Part shown: piece after piece, positions 24,086-32,271 of the stretch | Numbering within the stretch: the first letter of the stretch is position 1 | Layout: every line of letters starts with the position of its first letter | Source: Oscillospiraceae bacterium | GTDB lineage: Bacteria; Bacillota; Clostridia; Oscillospirales; CAG-272 | DNA length: 37,192 nt | Assembly: GCA_015064395.1 (NCBI GenBank) | Contig: SVSH01000020.1 | Location: forward strand, 1 to 37,192 | Direction of reading: 5' to 3' | The notes under the pieces: model-generated | What the model was told of the DNA's origin: nothing | The model's database searches: none | Seen by the model: the letters and a program-made list of their open reading frames with translations, nothing else | Made by a program: the position numbers and the translations under genes

Positions 24086-24988
24086 ATGAAGCAATTTCCC
24101 TATTTGATTCCCGAGCGGACTGTGCTCATTGTTGGCCTTGGTCTGATGGGCTCTGCCTACGCCAGGGCGCTGTCCGAAACGGGCTATCGCGTGCTGGGCA
24201 TCACCCCCCACCAAGAGGTCATCGATGCGGCACTGTCCGAGGGGGTCATCCACGCGGGCGACACCGACGTCAATGCCGATTTGATCGCGCAGGCAGACAT
24301 CATTGTCTTTGGCTTGTATCCTACGGTGCTGTTGGACTGGGTCCACAAAAACAGTCACCTCATTTCTCCCGGCACGGTGCTGACCGACGTCACGGGCGTC
24401 AAGGCCTGTGTGGTGGAGCAGGTACAGGCCATGCTGCCCGAGGGCGTCGAATATATTTCGGCTCACCCCATGGCGGGGCGCGAGCTCATCGGCAACGAGC
24501 CGCTGGCGGTCTTTCGCGCCGCCACACCCGATATGTTCCGCGGGGCGAACTATTTGGTCGTCCCGACCGAGAAAAACACGCCCGAGGCGATCTGCTTGTG
24601 CGAGCAGCTCGGACGGGTGCTGGGCTTTGCCCGGGTGACGAGGCTTTCCGTGGAGGAGCATGACCGCGCGATCGCTTTCCTTTCCCAGCTGACGCACGCC
24701 ATCGCCGTCTCACTGATGTGCTGTACCGACGGCGAGGGGGACGTTTCCCGGCTGTCAAGCCTGACGGGCGACTCCTTCCGCGACCTGACCCGCATCGCCA
24801 AGATCAACGACGCGATGTGGAGCGAGCTCTTCCTGTCCAACCGCGAGCCATTGCTCGGGCAGATGGACGTTTTTATCGACCGATTTTGTGCGTTGCGTCA
24901 AGCACTGGCCGACGGTGACACCGAAGCCATGCGGGACATGATGCGTCGCTCGACCGACTGCCGCCGCGCCTTTGACCGGCAGGCATAA
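24086..24988 (+). CDS. tyrA: Prephenate dehydrogenase
   Basis: A 300-residue NAD(P)-dependent enzyme that oxidises and decarboxylates prephenate to 4-hydroxyphenylpyruvate, the tyrosine precursor. The Rossmann motif VGLGLMGSAYARAL is at the N-terminus. HPMAG (about residue 132) is the conserved substrate-site motif, and the C-terminal helical dimer domain includes SVEEHDRAIAFLSQLTHAIA. There is no chorismate mutase or ACT domain, so feedback control may rest on the attenuator. AAAAGGAGA precedes ATG 24086. First enzyme gene after the attenuator. Confidence 0.95.
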   Translation: MKQFPYLIPERTVLIVGLGLMGSAYARALSETGYRVLGITPHQEVIDAALSEGVIHAGDTDVNADLIAQADIIVFGLYPTVLLDWVHKNSHLISPGTVLTDVTGVKACVVEQVQAMLPEGVEYISAHPMAGRELIGNEPLAVFRAATPDMFRGANYLVVPTEKNTPEAICLCEQLGRVLGFARVTRLSVEEHDRAIAFLSQLTHAIAVSLMCCTDGEGDVSRLSSLTGDSFRDLTRIAKINDAMWSELFLSNREPLLGQMDVFIDRFCALRQALADGDTEAMRDMMRRSTDCRRAFDRQA

Positions 24989-25013
24989 TTTGATGAAAGA
25001 AGGATGATATAAT

Positions 25014-26051
25014 ATGAATATGAATTTTTTGCGCAAACTGCCGATTCCGCAGGAGATCAAAAAGGAATACCCCGTAACCGAGGCCATGGCAAGCGTCAAG
25101 GCGGCACGGGATGAAGAAATACGAAGCATTTTCAGAGGCGAATCGGACAAGCTGATTTTAGTCATTGGCCCTTGCTCCGCAGACGCCCGCGAGCCGGTTT
25201 TGGAATATATTTCCCGCCTGGCCAAAGTGCAGGAACAGGTCAAGGATCGCATCCTGATCATCCCTCGCATCTACACCAACAAGCCCCGCACAACAGGCGA
25301 GGGCTACAAGGGCATGCTCCACCAGCCCGACCCAGCCGCGCACGAGGATATGCTCCGCGGCATCGTTTCCATTCGCGAATTGCACCGCACCGCGCTGTCC
25401 GATTACGGTTTTTCCTGCGCAGATGAGATGCTGTATCCCGAAAATCACCGCTACTTGTCAGACCTGTTGTCCTACGTTGCCGTCGGTGCTCGCTCGGTCG
25501 AGGACCAGCAGCACCGCCTGACGGCCAGCGGACTGGACGTCCCTGCCGGCATGAAGAACCCGACGGGAGGCGATCTGATGGTGATGATGAACTCCATTCG
25601 CGCCGCCCAGACCTCGCACACCTTCCTGTACCGCGGATGGGAGGTCGTGACCGCGGGCAACCCTCTGGCCCACGCCATTTTGCGCGGATACACCAAATTC
25701 GACGGCTCCAGCTGCTCGAATTACCATTACGAGGATCTTTGTCAGTTATCGGAGCTGTATGCCAAGACGGGGCTGAAAAATCCTGCTGTGATCGTAGATA
25801 CCAACCACGCCAACTCGGCGAAAAAATATACAGAGCAGCCGAGAATTGCCAAGGACGTGCTGCATTCCCGCCGTCAGAGCGACGAAGTGCGCCGCCTTGT
25901 CAAGGGACTGATGATCGAAAGCTATCTGATCGACGGCACGCAGAAGCTGTCGGCTGACGGCACGTACTGCCACGGCCAGTCGATCACCGACCCGTGTTTG
26001 GGTTGGGAGAAGACAGAGCGCCTGATTCTCGATATGGCCGATGTGCTGTAA
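25014..26051 (+). CDS. aroF: 3-deoxy-7-phosphoheptulonate (DAHP) synthase, type I alpha
   Basis: A 345-residue enzyme condensing phosphoenolpyruvate and erythrose-4-phosphate in the first step of the shikimate pathway. It belongs to the AroF/AroG/AroH group, seen from LVIGPCSADAREPVLEYISRLA, PRIYTNKPRTTGEGYKGMLHQPDP, GARSVEDQQHRLTASGLDVPAGMKNPTGG and the metal ligands in VDTNHANSAKK. The N-terminal extension (about 1-45) is where members of this group bind feedback inhibitors, but which amino acid cannot be read. It starts 25 bases after tyrA with AAGGATGAT; Met1 or Met3 may be used. The symbol aroF is a group label, since aroF, aroG and aroH cannot be told apart here. Confidence 0.94.
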   Translation: MNMNFLRKLPIPQEIKKEYPVTEAMASVKAARDEEIRSIFRGESDKLILVIGPCSADAREPVLEYISRLAKVQEQVKDRILIIPRIYTNKPRTTGEGYKGMLHQPDPAAHEDMLRGIVSIRELHRTALSDYGFSCADEMLYPENHRYLSDLLSYVAVGARSVEDQQHRLTASGLDVPAGMKNPTGGDLMVMMNSIRAAQTSHTFLYRGWEVVTAGNPLAHAILRGYTKFDGSSCSNYHYEDLCQLSELYAKTGLKNPAVIVDTNHANSAKKYTEQPRIAKDVLHSRRQSDEVRRLVKGLMIESYLIDGTQKLSADGTYCHGQSITDPCLGWEKTERLILDMADVL

Positions 26052-26064
26052 GGGAAGAAACGAC

Positions 26065-26092
26065 GTGGGGACTTTTTGAAAAAAGTCCCCAC
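26065..26092. repeat. Hairpin repeat after the DAHP synthase gene
   Basis: A 13-bp perfect stem GTGGGGACTTTTT/AAAAAGTCCCCAC around GA, then ACCCCCAAAAAC. It matches 31352-31381 and the bases after it, where the same repeat lies inside the aroE-aroK coding end. There is no T-run after it, so it is not a standard terminator. Confidence 0.75.
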
Positions 26093-26640
26093 ACCCCCAA
26101 AAACCGAGCGGGCACAAAATAAATGCTTATGGCGTGTTCAGTTAGCCCGCTCACGAAGAATTTTGCTTTGCAAAATTCTTCCCGCAGATAGCGAAAGGCT
26201 CGCCGGAACAACTTCTCCGAACCCTGTAGGGGAAAAAGAGTGCGTTATTCCATAGGTACTACCGATAGCTCGTGGGCCCCTTCCCACTCGCTCCACAAAT
26301 GTAGGGGCGAACATTGTTCGCCCGCTATGAAGACCAACCACCTCACAAACGGGCGATCAAAGATCGCCCCTACGGGATAGCAACAAATCTTGCCAACGGC
26401 AAACCCATCTGCGGGTGGGATATATGCCCCACAGATGGAGGACTTTTGCCAAAGCAAAGGCCCCGCCGTTCATCGTTGGAACGGCGGGATGCCAAGGGAG
26501 ATCCAAGAGGGAACGTCTTGGTTTCCTTTCTTTCGCCATTTCTTTGTGAAATAACAAAGAAATGGCATCCAAATCGGCACAGCGCACGCGTGAAACTGTG
26601 TGCGCGTCCGTAGAAGAAGTAGTAAAAAATCAAGCCAAAT
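26093..26640 (+). repeat. Mosaic intergenic repeat, copy C
   Basis: A non-coding gap of about 550 bases inside the aromatic gene series. In order: a GAAGAATTTTGC/GCAAAATTCTTC hairpin (26155-26180), a GTGGGCCCCTTCCCACTC...GCTCCACAAATGT segment as in copy D, the element at 26301-26373, an AAACCCATCT...AGATGGAGGA module as in copy A, and the hallmark GCCATTTCTTTGT hairpin (26535-26547 with 26554-26566, loop GAAATA). The end GTCCGTAGAAGAAGTAGT is as in copy D. I see no promoter for pheA in it. Confidence 0.75.
26301..26373. repeat. Nested palindromic element in copy C
   Basis: Outer inverted repeat GTAGGGGCGA/TCGCCCCTAC (26301-26310 with 26364-26373). Each half folds into its own hairpin, GGGCGAAC-ATT-GTTCGCCC and GGGCGAT-CAAAG-ATCGCCC. 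It could form a cruciform, and similar GTAGGGGCG elements are widespread in bacteria. Confidence 0.75.
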
Positions 26641-26659
26641 CCCCCCACCGGAGGTCAAT

Positions 26660-27781
26660 ATGAACACCGATCAAACCCTACTTGCCGCCCGCGAGGAGAT
26701 CAACCGCATCGACCGGGAAATGGCGGACCTGTTCTGCCAACGCCTTCGCGCCGTGCAGGACGTCGCCGCCTATAAAAAGAGCCGCGGCCTTCCCGTCCTG
26801 GATGCGAACCGCGAAAAAGAGGTGATCGCTCGCGCCTCCGCTCTGATTGAGGACGACGTCATGCGAGAATATTATATCTGCCAGCTCCGCTCAACGATGG
26901 CCCTCTCCCGCCGCTATCAGCACCGCCTCTTGTCGGGCGAGAAGGTGGCCTACAGCGGAGTCCCCGGCGCCTTTGCCGCAAAGGCCACCGGTGCCATCTT
27001 TCCGGATGCCGAAGCAGTCCCCTGCCGTGACTTTGCCGCCGCTTATGCGGCAGTCGAAGCGGGAGAATGCGAATGCGCTGTCCTTCCCCTGGAAAACAGC
27101 ATCGGCGGTGACGTAGCACAGGTGCTGGACCTGGCCTACGCCGGCTCGCTGTACGTTACCGGCGTGTACGAGCTGGAAATCGAGCAAAATCTGCTTGGTG
27201 TACCCGGCGCAACGACCGCCGACGTGCGCGAGGTGGTCAGCCACCCCCAGGCGTTGGCGCAGTGCGAGCCCTATCTGCAAAAGAATGGCTGGACGTTGCA
27301 TGAGGCAGTCAATACCGCGGCGGCCGCTCGGGCCGTTGCCGAGGCGGGAGACCGCAGTGTTGCCGCCATCGGCACTCGCGAGGCGGCCGAAATGTACGGT
27401 CTTGACGTCATCGCGGCCAACATCGGGGCAGATCAGGCGAACACCACCCGTTTTGCGGTGTTCTCCCGCGTCCCCCGTCAGCCCCAACCAGGGGACGGAA
27501 GATTTCTTTTGTTCTTTACTGTCCGCCACCAGGCGGGCGCTTTGGGACGTGCCATCGACGCCATCGGTAAGACGGGCTTTAATCTGCGGGCGCTTAAGAG
27601 CCGCCCCACCAAACGGAGCAACTGGTCCTATTATTTCTTTGCCGAGGGCGAGGGCAATCTGTCGGACGAAAACGGCCGGAATATGCTCTCCGAGCTGGCG
27701 TTCGCTTGTGAAAACGTGCGGGTGCTGGGAACCTATGGGACCGAGATCAAGCTCAAATACGATCTTTGCGACAACTGTTAA
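26660..27781 (+). CDS. pheA: Bifunctional chorismate mutase-prephenate dehydratase
   Basis: A 373-residue enzyme that turns chorismate into prephenate and then phenylpyruvate, the phenylalanine precursor. Residues about 5-88 are an AroQ-type chorismate mutase helix bundle (REEINRIDREMADLFCQRL, AAYKKSRGLPVLDANREKE). Residues about 93-275 are prephenate dehydratase (VAYSGVPGAFAAKAT, LPLENSIGGDV, and the catalytic-site motif ANTTRFAVF). Residues about 285-367 are an ACT domain (GALGRAIDAIGKTGFNLRALKSRP) that should bind Phe for feedback inhibition; the usual ESRP is KSRP. GGAGGTCAAT precedes ATG 26660, right after repeat copy C. Confidence 0.95.
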   Translation: MNTDQTLLAAREEINRIDREMADLFCQRLRAVQDVAAYKKSRGLPVLDANREKEVIARASALIEDDVMREYYICQLRSTMALSRRYQHRLLSGEKVAYSGVPGAFAAKATGAIFPDAEAVPCRDFAAAYAAVEAGECECAVLPLENSIGGDVAQVLDLAYAGSLYVTGVYELEIEQNLLGVPGATTADVREVVSHPQALAQCEPYLQKNGWTLHEAVNTAAAARAVAEAGDRSVAAIGTREAAEMYGLDVIAANIGADQANTTRFAVFSRVPRQPQPGDGRFLLFFTVRHQAGALGRAIDAIGKTGFNLRALKSRPTKRSNWSYYFFAEGEGNLSDENGRNMLSELAFACENVRVLGTYGTEIKLKYDLCDNC

Positions 27782-27838
27782 GGCGGACTGAAGCAAATCG
27801 AACCGTTGTAGGATAACAACCAAGAAAGAGGAATGGAT

Positions 27839-28891
27839 ATGACGTTGCAGGTCAATACCAACATGGGACAGTATCCCATTATCATCGAGCGCGGCGCGCT
27901 GGCGCGTGCCGACGAGCTGCTTGCGCTGGCAGGGCGCCGGGTGTGTGTCGTCACGGACACAGGCGTGCCGGCTCAATATGCCGAGGCTGTGGCCGCCGGG
28001 TGTGACGATCCGGTGCTCTTTCGCTTTCCCCAGGGCGAGGCGAATAAGACCTTCGATACGCTGCAGGAGCTGTTGCGCCTGTTGTTGCATCACGGCTTTG
28101 ACCGCTCCGACGCCATCGTGGCCGTGGGCGGCGGTGTTGTCACCGACCTTGCCGGCTTTGCGGCGGCGACCTATATGCGCGGTATTGATTTTTACAACGT
28201 TCCCACCACCCTTTTGGCCATGGTGGATGCCTCGGTCGGCGGAAAAACGGCCGTTGATTTCGAAGGATACAAAAATATGATCGGCGCCTTTTGGCAACCG
28301 CGCGCCGTGCTCATTGATCCCGAAACGCTCGGCACTCTGCCCCCTCGCCGCCTGTCGGACGGACTGGCAGAGGTCATCAAAATGTCCCTGACCTGTGACT
28401 CCCTATTGTTTGATATATTGGAGACGCAGGACCTGTTGCCAAGCGAGGGGCAAGCTCTGTCCGAGACGATCGATGACGTCATCGCCCGTGCACTCCGCAT
28501 CAAGATCGACGTCGTAGAGAATGACGAACGCGAAGGTGGACTTCGCCGCGTGCTGAATTTTGGACACACGCTGGGTCATGCGCTCGAGAGCTGTGCGGGC
28601 CTTGGCGGTCTGTATCACGGCGAGTGCGTAGCACTGGGTATGATCCCCATGTGCACCGAGGAGGTGCGGGCGCGCCTTGTGCCCCTGCTCGCCCGTTGCG
28701 GTCTGCCCACGGCGGTGCCATTGCCGCCCCGCGAACAGATATTAACGGCTCTGACGCATGACAAAAAATCGGCGGGAGACAAAATCCATACTGTCGTCGT
28801 CCCCCGCGTGGGTGAATTTTGTATGCAACAAGCAACGCCCGCCGTATTGGCCGACGCCCTCTTTGCGGCGTTTGCCGGAAAGGAGCTATGA
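27839..28891 (+). CDS. aroB: 3-dehydroquinate synthase
   Basis: A 350-residue NAD-dependent, metal-requiring enzyme that cyclises DAHP to 3-dehydroquinate. Conserved parts are VGGGVVTDLAGFAAATYMRG, VPTTLLAMVDASVGGKTAVD, GLAEVIKMSL, and the metal ligands in NFGHTLGHALE and LYHGECVALGM. ATG 27839 is chosen because AAAGAGGA lies 6 bases before it, while the first ATG (27833) directly abuts that site. Its stop overlaps the ATGATG start of aroC, so the two are translationally coupled. Confidence 0.96.
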   Translation: MTLQVNTNMGQYPIIIERGALARADELLALAGRRVCVVTDTGVPAQYAEAVAAGCDDPVLFRFPQGEANKTFDTLQELLRLLLHHGFDRSDAIVAVGGGVVTDLAGFAAATYMRGIDFYNVPTTLLAMVDASVGGKTAVDFEGYKNMIGAFWQPRAVLIDPETLGTLPPRRLSDGLAEVIKMSLTCDSLLFDILETQDLLPSEGQALSETIDDVIARALRIKIDVVENDEREGGLRRVLNFGHTLGHALESCAGLGGLYHGECVALGMIPMCTEEVRARLVPLLARCGLPTAVPLPPREQILTALTHDKKSAGDKIHTVVVPRVGEFCMQQATPAVLADALFAAFAGKEL

Positions 28892-29985
28892 TGAAAAACA
28901 CCTTTGGAAACGCGCTTTGCGTAACGATATTTGGCGAGAGCCACGGCCCTGCCATCGGTGCTGTGCTGGATGGCCTTGCGCCCGGTCTTGCCGTGGATGA
29001 GGAGTTCATCCGTCATCAACTGGCCCTGCGCCGTCCGTCGGGACGCATCTCCACCGCTCGCTGTGAGGCGGACGAATTTCGCATCGTCAGCGGTGTCCAC
29101 GAGGGGCGCACAACGGGAAGTCCCCTGTGCATCCTCATTCCCAACGCCGACACCAAAAGCGGCGATTACTCCACAAGCATTGCCCGTCCGGGACACGCTG
29201 ATTATACCGCCGAGTGCAAGTATCACGGCTATCAGGACGCCCGTGGCGGCGGACATTTCAGCGGCCGCATCACGGCGGCACTGGTGGCGGCAGGCGCTCT
29301 TGTTTTGCCTGCGCTTGGCAAAAAAGGAATTGTCATCGGCACGCATATCTCGCGCTGTGCCGGTGTCAAGGATGCCGCATTGTCCTCTGATGAGGCTACC
29401 TTGATCCATCAGCTTTCTGCCCTGAACGATATCCCCTTTGCCGTGCTGGACGAATCGGCAGGCGAGCGCATGAGAGCTGCCATTGAGGCTGCCCGCGCCG
29501 AGGGCGACAGCGTCGGCGGCGTGCTGGAAACGGCCATTGTGGGCCTGCCTGCGGGCTTGGGTGAACCTTGGTTTGACAGTGTTGAGAGCCTTCTTTCTCA
29601 CGCCCTGTTTTCCATTCCTGCCGTCAAGGGCGTGGAATTTGGAGATGGATTTGCCCTGGCGGATCAGCTTGGAAGCGTTGCCAACGACACCTTGTGGATG
29701 CAGGAAGGGCGCGTCGTAACAAAAACGAATCACAACGGCGGCATCGCTGGCGGCATTACGGGCGGCATGCCGGTCGTATTCCGCTGTGCCATCAAGCCAA
29801 CGCCTACGATTGCTAAAACACAAAAGACCATTGATATGAAGACAAACACACAGGTCGAATACGGTGGTCGCGGTCGTCACGACCCTTGTATCGTCCACCG
29901 CGCCCGTGTGGTAGTCGACAGCGTCGCCGCGCTTGTTGTGGCGGATCTGCTGACACAGAGATATGGCGTTGAGGGCTGGCAGTAA
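28891..29985 (+). CDS. aroC: Chorismate synthase
   Basis: A 364-residue enzyme that converts EPSP to chorismate using reduced FMN. Signatures are IFGESHGPAIGAVLDGL at the N-terminus, RRPSGRISTARCEADEF, SGVHEGRTTGSPLC, RPGHADYTAECKYHGYQDARGGGHFSGR, and the C-terminal GGITGGMPVVFRCAIKPTPTI with GRGRHDPCIVHR. Overlaps the end of aroB. ATG 28891 has better spacing from AAAGGAG than the ATG three bases earlier. Confidence 0.96.
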   Translation: MKNTFGNALCVTIFGESHGPAIGAVLDGLAPGLAVDEEFIRHQLALRRPSGRISTARCEADEFRIVSGVHEGRTTGSPLCILIPNADTKSGDYSTSIARPGHADYTAECKYHGYQDARGGGHFSGRITAALVAAGALVLPALGKKGIVIGTHISRCAGVKDAALSSDEATLIHQLSALNDIPFAVLDESAGERMRAAIEAARAEGDSVGGVLETAIVGLPAGLGEPWFDSVESLLSHALFSIPAVKGVEFGDGFALADQLGSVANDTLWMQEGRVVTKTNHNGGIAGGITGGMPVVFRCAIKPTPTIAKTQKTIDMKTNTQVEYGGRGRHDPCIVHRARVVVDSVAALVVADLLTQRYGVEGWQ

Positions 29986-30060
29986 AAACGAAAGCGCGAA
30001 CGCGCGCAAAGCACAGTGAGAGCGCCCAACAAGAAGTCTTTTGGCATTTAGAATACAGGA
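29986..30060 (+). repeat. Partial mosaic repeat, copy E
   Basis: GCGCGAACGCGCGCAAAGCA, then CAGTGAGAGCGCCC, AAGAAGTC and TTTAGAAT resemble the right end of copy D (31740-31800). Only this end is present, just before the aroE-aroK ribosome binding site. Confidence 0.6.
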
Positions 30061-30067
30061 GCATCCT

Positions 30068-31399
30068 ATGAATTCTCTCTCTCCCATCACCACCTACGGC
30101 TGTATCGCCGAGCACCTCGGTCACAGCTTCTCGGGTGTGATCCATCAATTATTATCCGAAAAGCTCGCCATCGGGTCCCCCGAGCGGGCCTATGATTACG
30201 CGCTGCAGGAGCTGTGCCCGGATGAAGTCGAGGATTTCCTTCGCCGCCGCGCCTTTCGCGGTATCAACGTGACCATCCCCTACAAGCAGACGGTCATTCC
30301 CCATTTGGACGAGCTGACCGACACGGCGCGCGCCATCGGTGCGGTCAACACCGTTGTCCATCGGGATGGTCGGCTGATCGGCGACAACACCGACTTTTAC
30401 GGTATGCAGTATCTCCTCGGGACCGTCGGCATCGACTTGAGGGATCAAAAGGTAATCATCTTTGGCACGGGTGGAACCTCCCGTACGGCCACAGCTGTTG
30501 CCATGGCAGGTGGAGCCAAGCAAATTCTGAAATTTTCCCGCACGGCAAGGGAGGGCGCGCTGTCTTACGGCGCGCTGTCCCTTCACACCGATGCGAATAT
30601 CATCATAAATACCACGCCCGCGGGTATGTACCCAAACGACGAGGGCTGTCCGCTCCCCGACACGCTGACGCTGGCTGATTTTCCCAAGCTTTTAGGCGTG
30701 GTGGATGCCGTCTACCACCCGTTGCGGACGGAGCTTGTGATGCAGGCGCGAGCGCTTGGCATTCCCGCTACTGGGGGCCTTGCCATGCTGGTCGCCCAGG
30801 CGGCCGCCGCGACCGAGCGCTTTTTGGATTGCCGCATACCTCCCGACGTCGTGTCGAGTGTGATCGCCGAGGTTCAGGCGAGCAAGGAAAACATCGTCCT
30901 CATCGGCATGCCGGGCTGTGGCAAAACGACGGTAGGACGTTTGCTATCCGAGCTCCTTGGCCGTCCTCTGCTTGACACCGACGAGGCCATCACGGCGCGC
31001 GTCGGTTCCATTCCCGACTACATTCTGACCCATGGAGAAGCCGCCTTTCGCGAGGTCGAGGCGGCGGTCATCCGTGAGGAGATCGCGCCGCAAAGCGGGG
31101 TCATGATCGCCACGGGCGGCGGCGCCATTTTGCGCGACGAAAACGTCCGTCGGCTCAAGCGCAACGGCTCGCTGGTCTTTCTTGACCGCCCGCTGGAATC
31201 CCTGATCGCCACCCCCGATCGCCCGCTTTCCCCCGATCCCGACACTCTGCGCCGCCGCTATGAAGAGCGCTACGATCGCTACCGTTCCATCGCGGACGTG
31301 CATTTGGTTGTACCTGATGGCGAATCGGCGGAAGAAACAACGAGGAGGATTGTGGAGGACTTCTTGAAAGAAGTCCCCCACACCCCCCAAGAACTTTAA
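30068..31399 (+). CDS. aroE-aroK: Shikimate dehydrogenase-shikimate kinase fusion
   Basis: A 443-residue protein joining two non-successive shikimate pathway enzymes. Residues 1 to about 272 are shikimate dehydrogenase (GHSFSGVIHQLL, catalytic Lys73 in NVTIPYKQ, Asp109 in GDNTDF, NADP loop FGTGGTSRT). Residues about 274-430 are shikimate kinase (Walker A GMPGCGKTT with Lys286, then LLDTDEAI, FREVEAAVI and ATGGGAI). AroE reduces 3-dehydroshikimate and AroK phosphorylates the product, so shikimate may pass directly between the sites. The last 16 codons lie in a repeat (31352-31381 and following) also found after the DAHP synthase gene, so the C-terminal tail is repeat-derived. Start ATG 30068 after CAGGAGCATCCT. 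Confidence 0.95.
   Translation: MNSLSPITTYGCIAEHLGHSFSGVIHQLLSEKLAIGSPERAYDYALQELCPDEVEDFLRRRAFRGINVTIPYKQTVIPHLDELTDTARAIGAVNTVVHRDGRLIGDNTDFYGMQYLLGTVGIDLRDQKVIIFGTGGTSRTATAVAMAGGAKQILKFSRTAREGALSYGALSLHTDANIIINTTPAGMYPNDEGCPLPDTLTLADFPKLLGVVDAVYHPLRTELVMQARALGIPATGGLAMLVAQAAAATERFLDCRIPPDVVSSVIAEVQASKENIVLIGMPGCGKTTVGRLLSELLGRPLLDTDEAITARVGSIPDYILTHGEAAFREVEAAVIREEIAPQSGVMIATGGGAILRDENVRRLKRNGSLVFLDRPLESLIATPDRPLSPDPDTLRRRYEERYDRYRSIADVHLVVPDGESAEETTRRIVEDFLKEVPHTPQEL
31352..31381. repeat. Hairpin repeat forming the end of aroE-aroK
   Basis: GTGGAGGACTTCTT/AAGAAGTCCCCCAC around GA, one mismatch, followed by ACCCCCCAAGAAC. Related to 26065-26092. Here it is translated as the C-terminal tail of the kinase domain. 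Confidence 0.75.
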
Positions 31400-31795
31400 T
31401 AGAAGATACAGGATCGCTCGTCCTTGCCACTTCTTCTATCCTTGTATGGGAAAGAACTTTGCCTTTCCTGGGGATTTCGCCATGGGCGAAATCGGCTCCC
31501 GCAAGCTGCGTGGGACCCCACCCACTCCGCTCCACAATGTTAGATTTGTTACAGCGTTGCCTGCTTTCTCGGCCTGCCGCTCGTGCTGGCAAAACGACGA
31601 GAGCTGCATATGAAATCCATATGTCTTTCTCCTCTGTCTGCTTTGAAGAGCGGCACGGACGCGGTTTCCAAAGGCGGCAGCCTTTGGCTGATTTTCTTTC
31701 GCCATTTCTTTGTTCAGCGACAAAGAAATGGCACAAGTGAGAACCGCGAACGCGCGCAGCAGTGTGAGCGTCCGTAGAAAAAGTCGTTAAAAATT
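31400..31795 (+). repeat. Mosaic intergenic repeat, copy D
   Basis: A non-coding gap of about 400 bases before aroQ. It has a GATTTCGCC/GGCGAAATC hairpin (about 31474-31494), a GGGACCCCACCCACTC...GCTCCACAATGT segment as in copy C, and CTGCCGCTCGTGCTGGC inverted relative to copies A and B. A CCAAAGGCGGCAGCCTTTGG palindrome precedes the hallmark GCCATTTCTTTGT hairpin (31701-31713 with 31720-31732, loop TCAGCG). It ends with GCGAACGCGCGCAGCA and GTCCGTAGAAAAAGTCGTT. The frames seen here are unsupported. Confidence 0.75.
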
Positions 31796-31827
31796 TAGAT
31801 ATTCCTTCAAAAAACTAAGGAGACCCC

Positions 31828-32271
31828 ATGAAACTTCTCATTCTCAACGGCCCAAATCTCAATCTCCTCGGCATCCGCGAACCGAATATTTACGGGCGGG
31901 AGACCTATGCCGACCTGTGCGAGCGCATCGAGGCTTATGCCAACCAAAAAGGAATCGAGGTGCGCCTTGTGCAATCCAACCACGAGGGGGCACTGGTCGA
32001 TGCGATACAAGAGGCCTATTTTGACGGCCTTGACGGCATCGTCATCAACCCCGGCGCCTACACGCATACCAGTATCGCACTGCTCGACGCCATAAAAGGG
32101 GTCAATCTACCCACTATCGAGGTGCATATCTCCGACCCCGATACCCGTGAGGAATTCCGCAAGATCAGCTACGTTCGTGCCGCTTGCGTGGCAACCGTCA
32201 AGGGTCACGGCACAAGGGGGTATCTCGAGGCGATCGACCTGCTTTGCAATCACGTAGGAGATACCGTATGA
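31828..32271 (+). CDS. aroQ: 3-dehydroquinate dehydratase, type II
   Basis: A 147-residue dodecameric-type enzyme dehydrating 3-dehydroquinate to 3-dehydroshikimate. It begins MKLLILNGPNLNLLGIREPN, with the flexible-loop REP and the catalytic Tyr in IYG. INPGAYTHTSIALLDAI and IEVHISDPDTREEFRKIS carry further active-site residues, and VKGHGTRGYLEAI ends the fold. AAGGAGACCCC precedes ATG 31828. It replaces the type I enzyme AroD and completes the pathway. The stop overlaps the aroA start (ATGA). Confidence 0.97.
   Translation: MKLLILNGPNLNLLGIREPNIYGRETYADLCERIEAYANQKGIEVRLVQSNHEGALVDAIQEAYFDGLDGIVINPGAYTHTSIALLDAIKGVNLPTIEVHISDPDTREEFRKISYVRAACVATVKGHGTRGYLEAIDLLCNHVGDTV

Noticed and set aside
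26065-26092. Terminator after the DAHP synthase gene
   Set aside because: The hairpin is strong but no T-run follows, and the same repeat is inside a coding region at 31352, so I call it a repeat.
26891-30093. Long minus-strand frames opposite pheA, aroB and aroC
   Set aside because: The plus-strand proteins carry full family signatures; the antisense frames have none.
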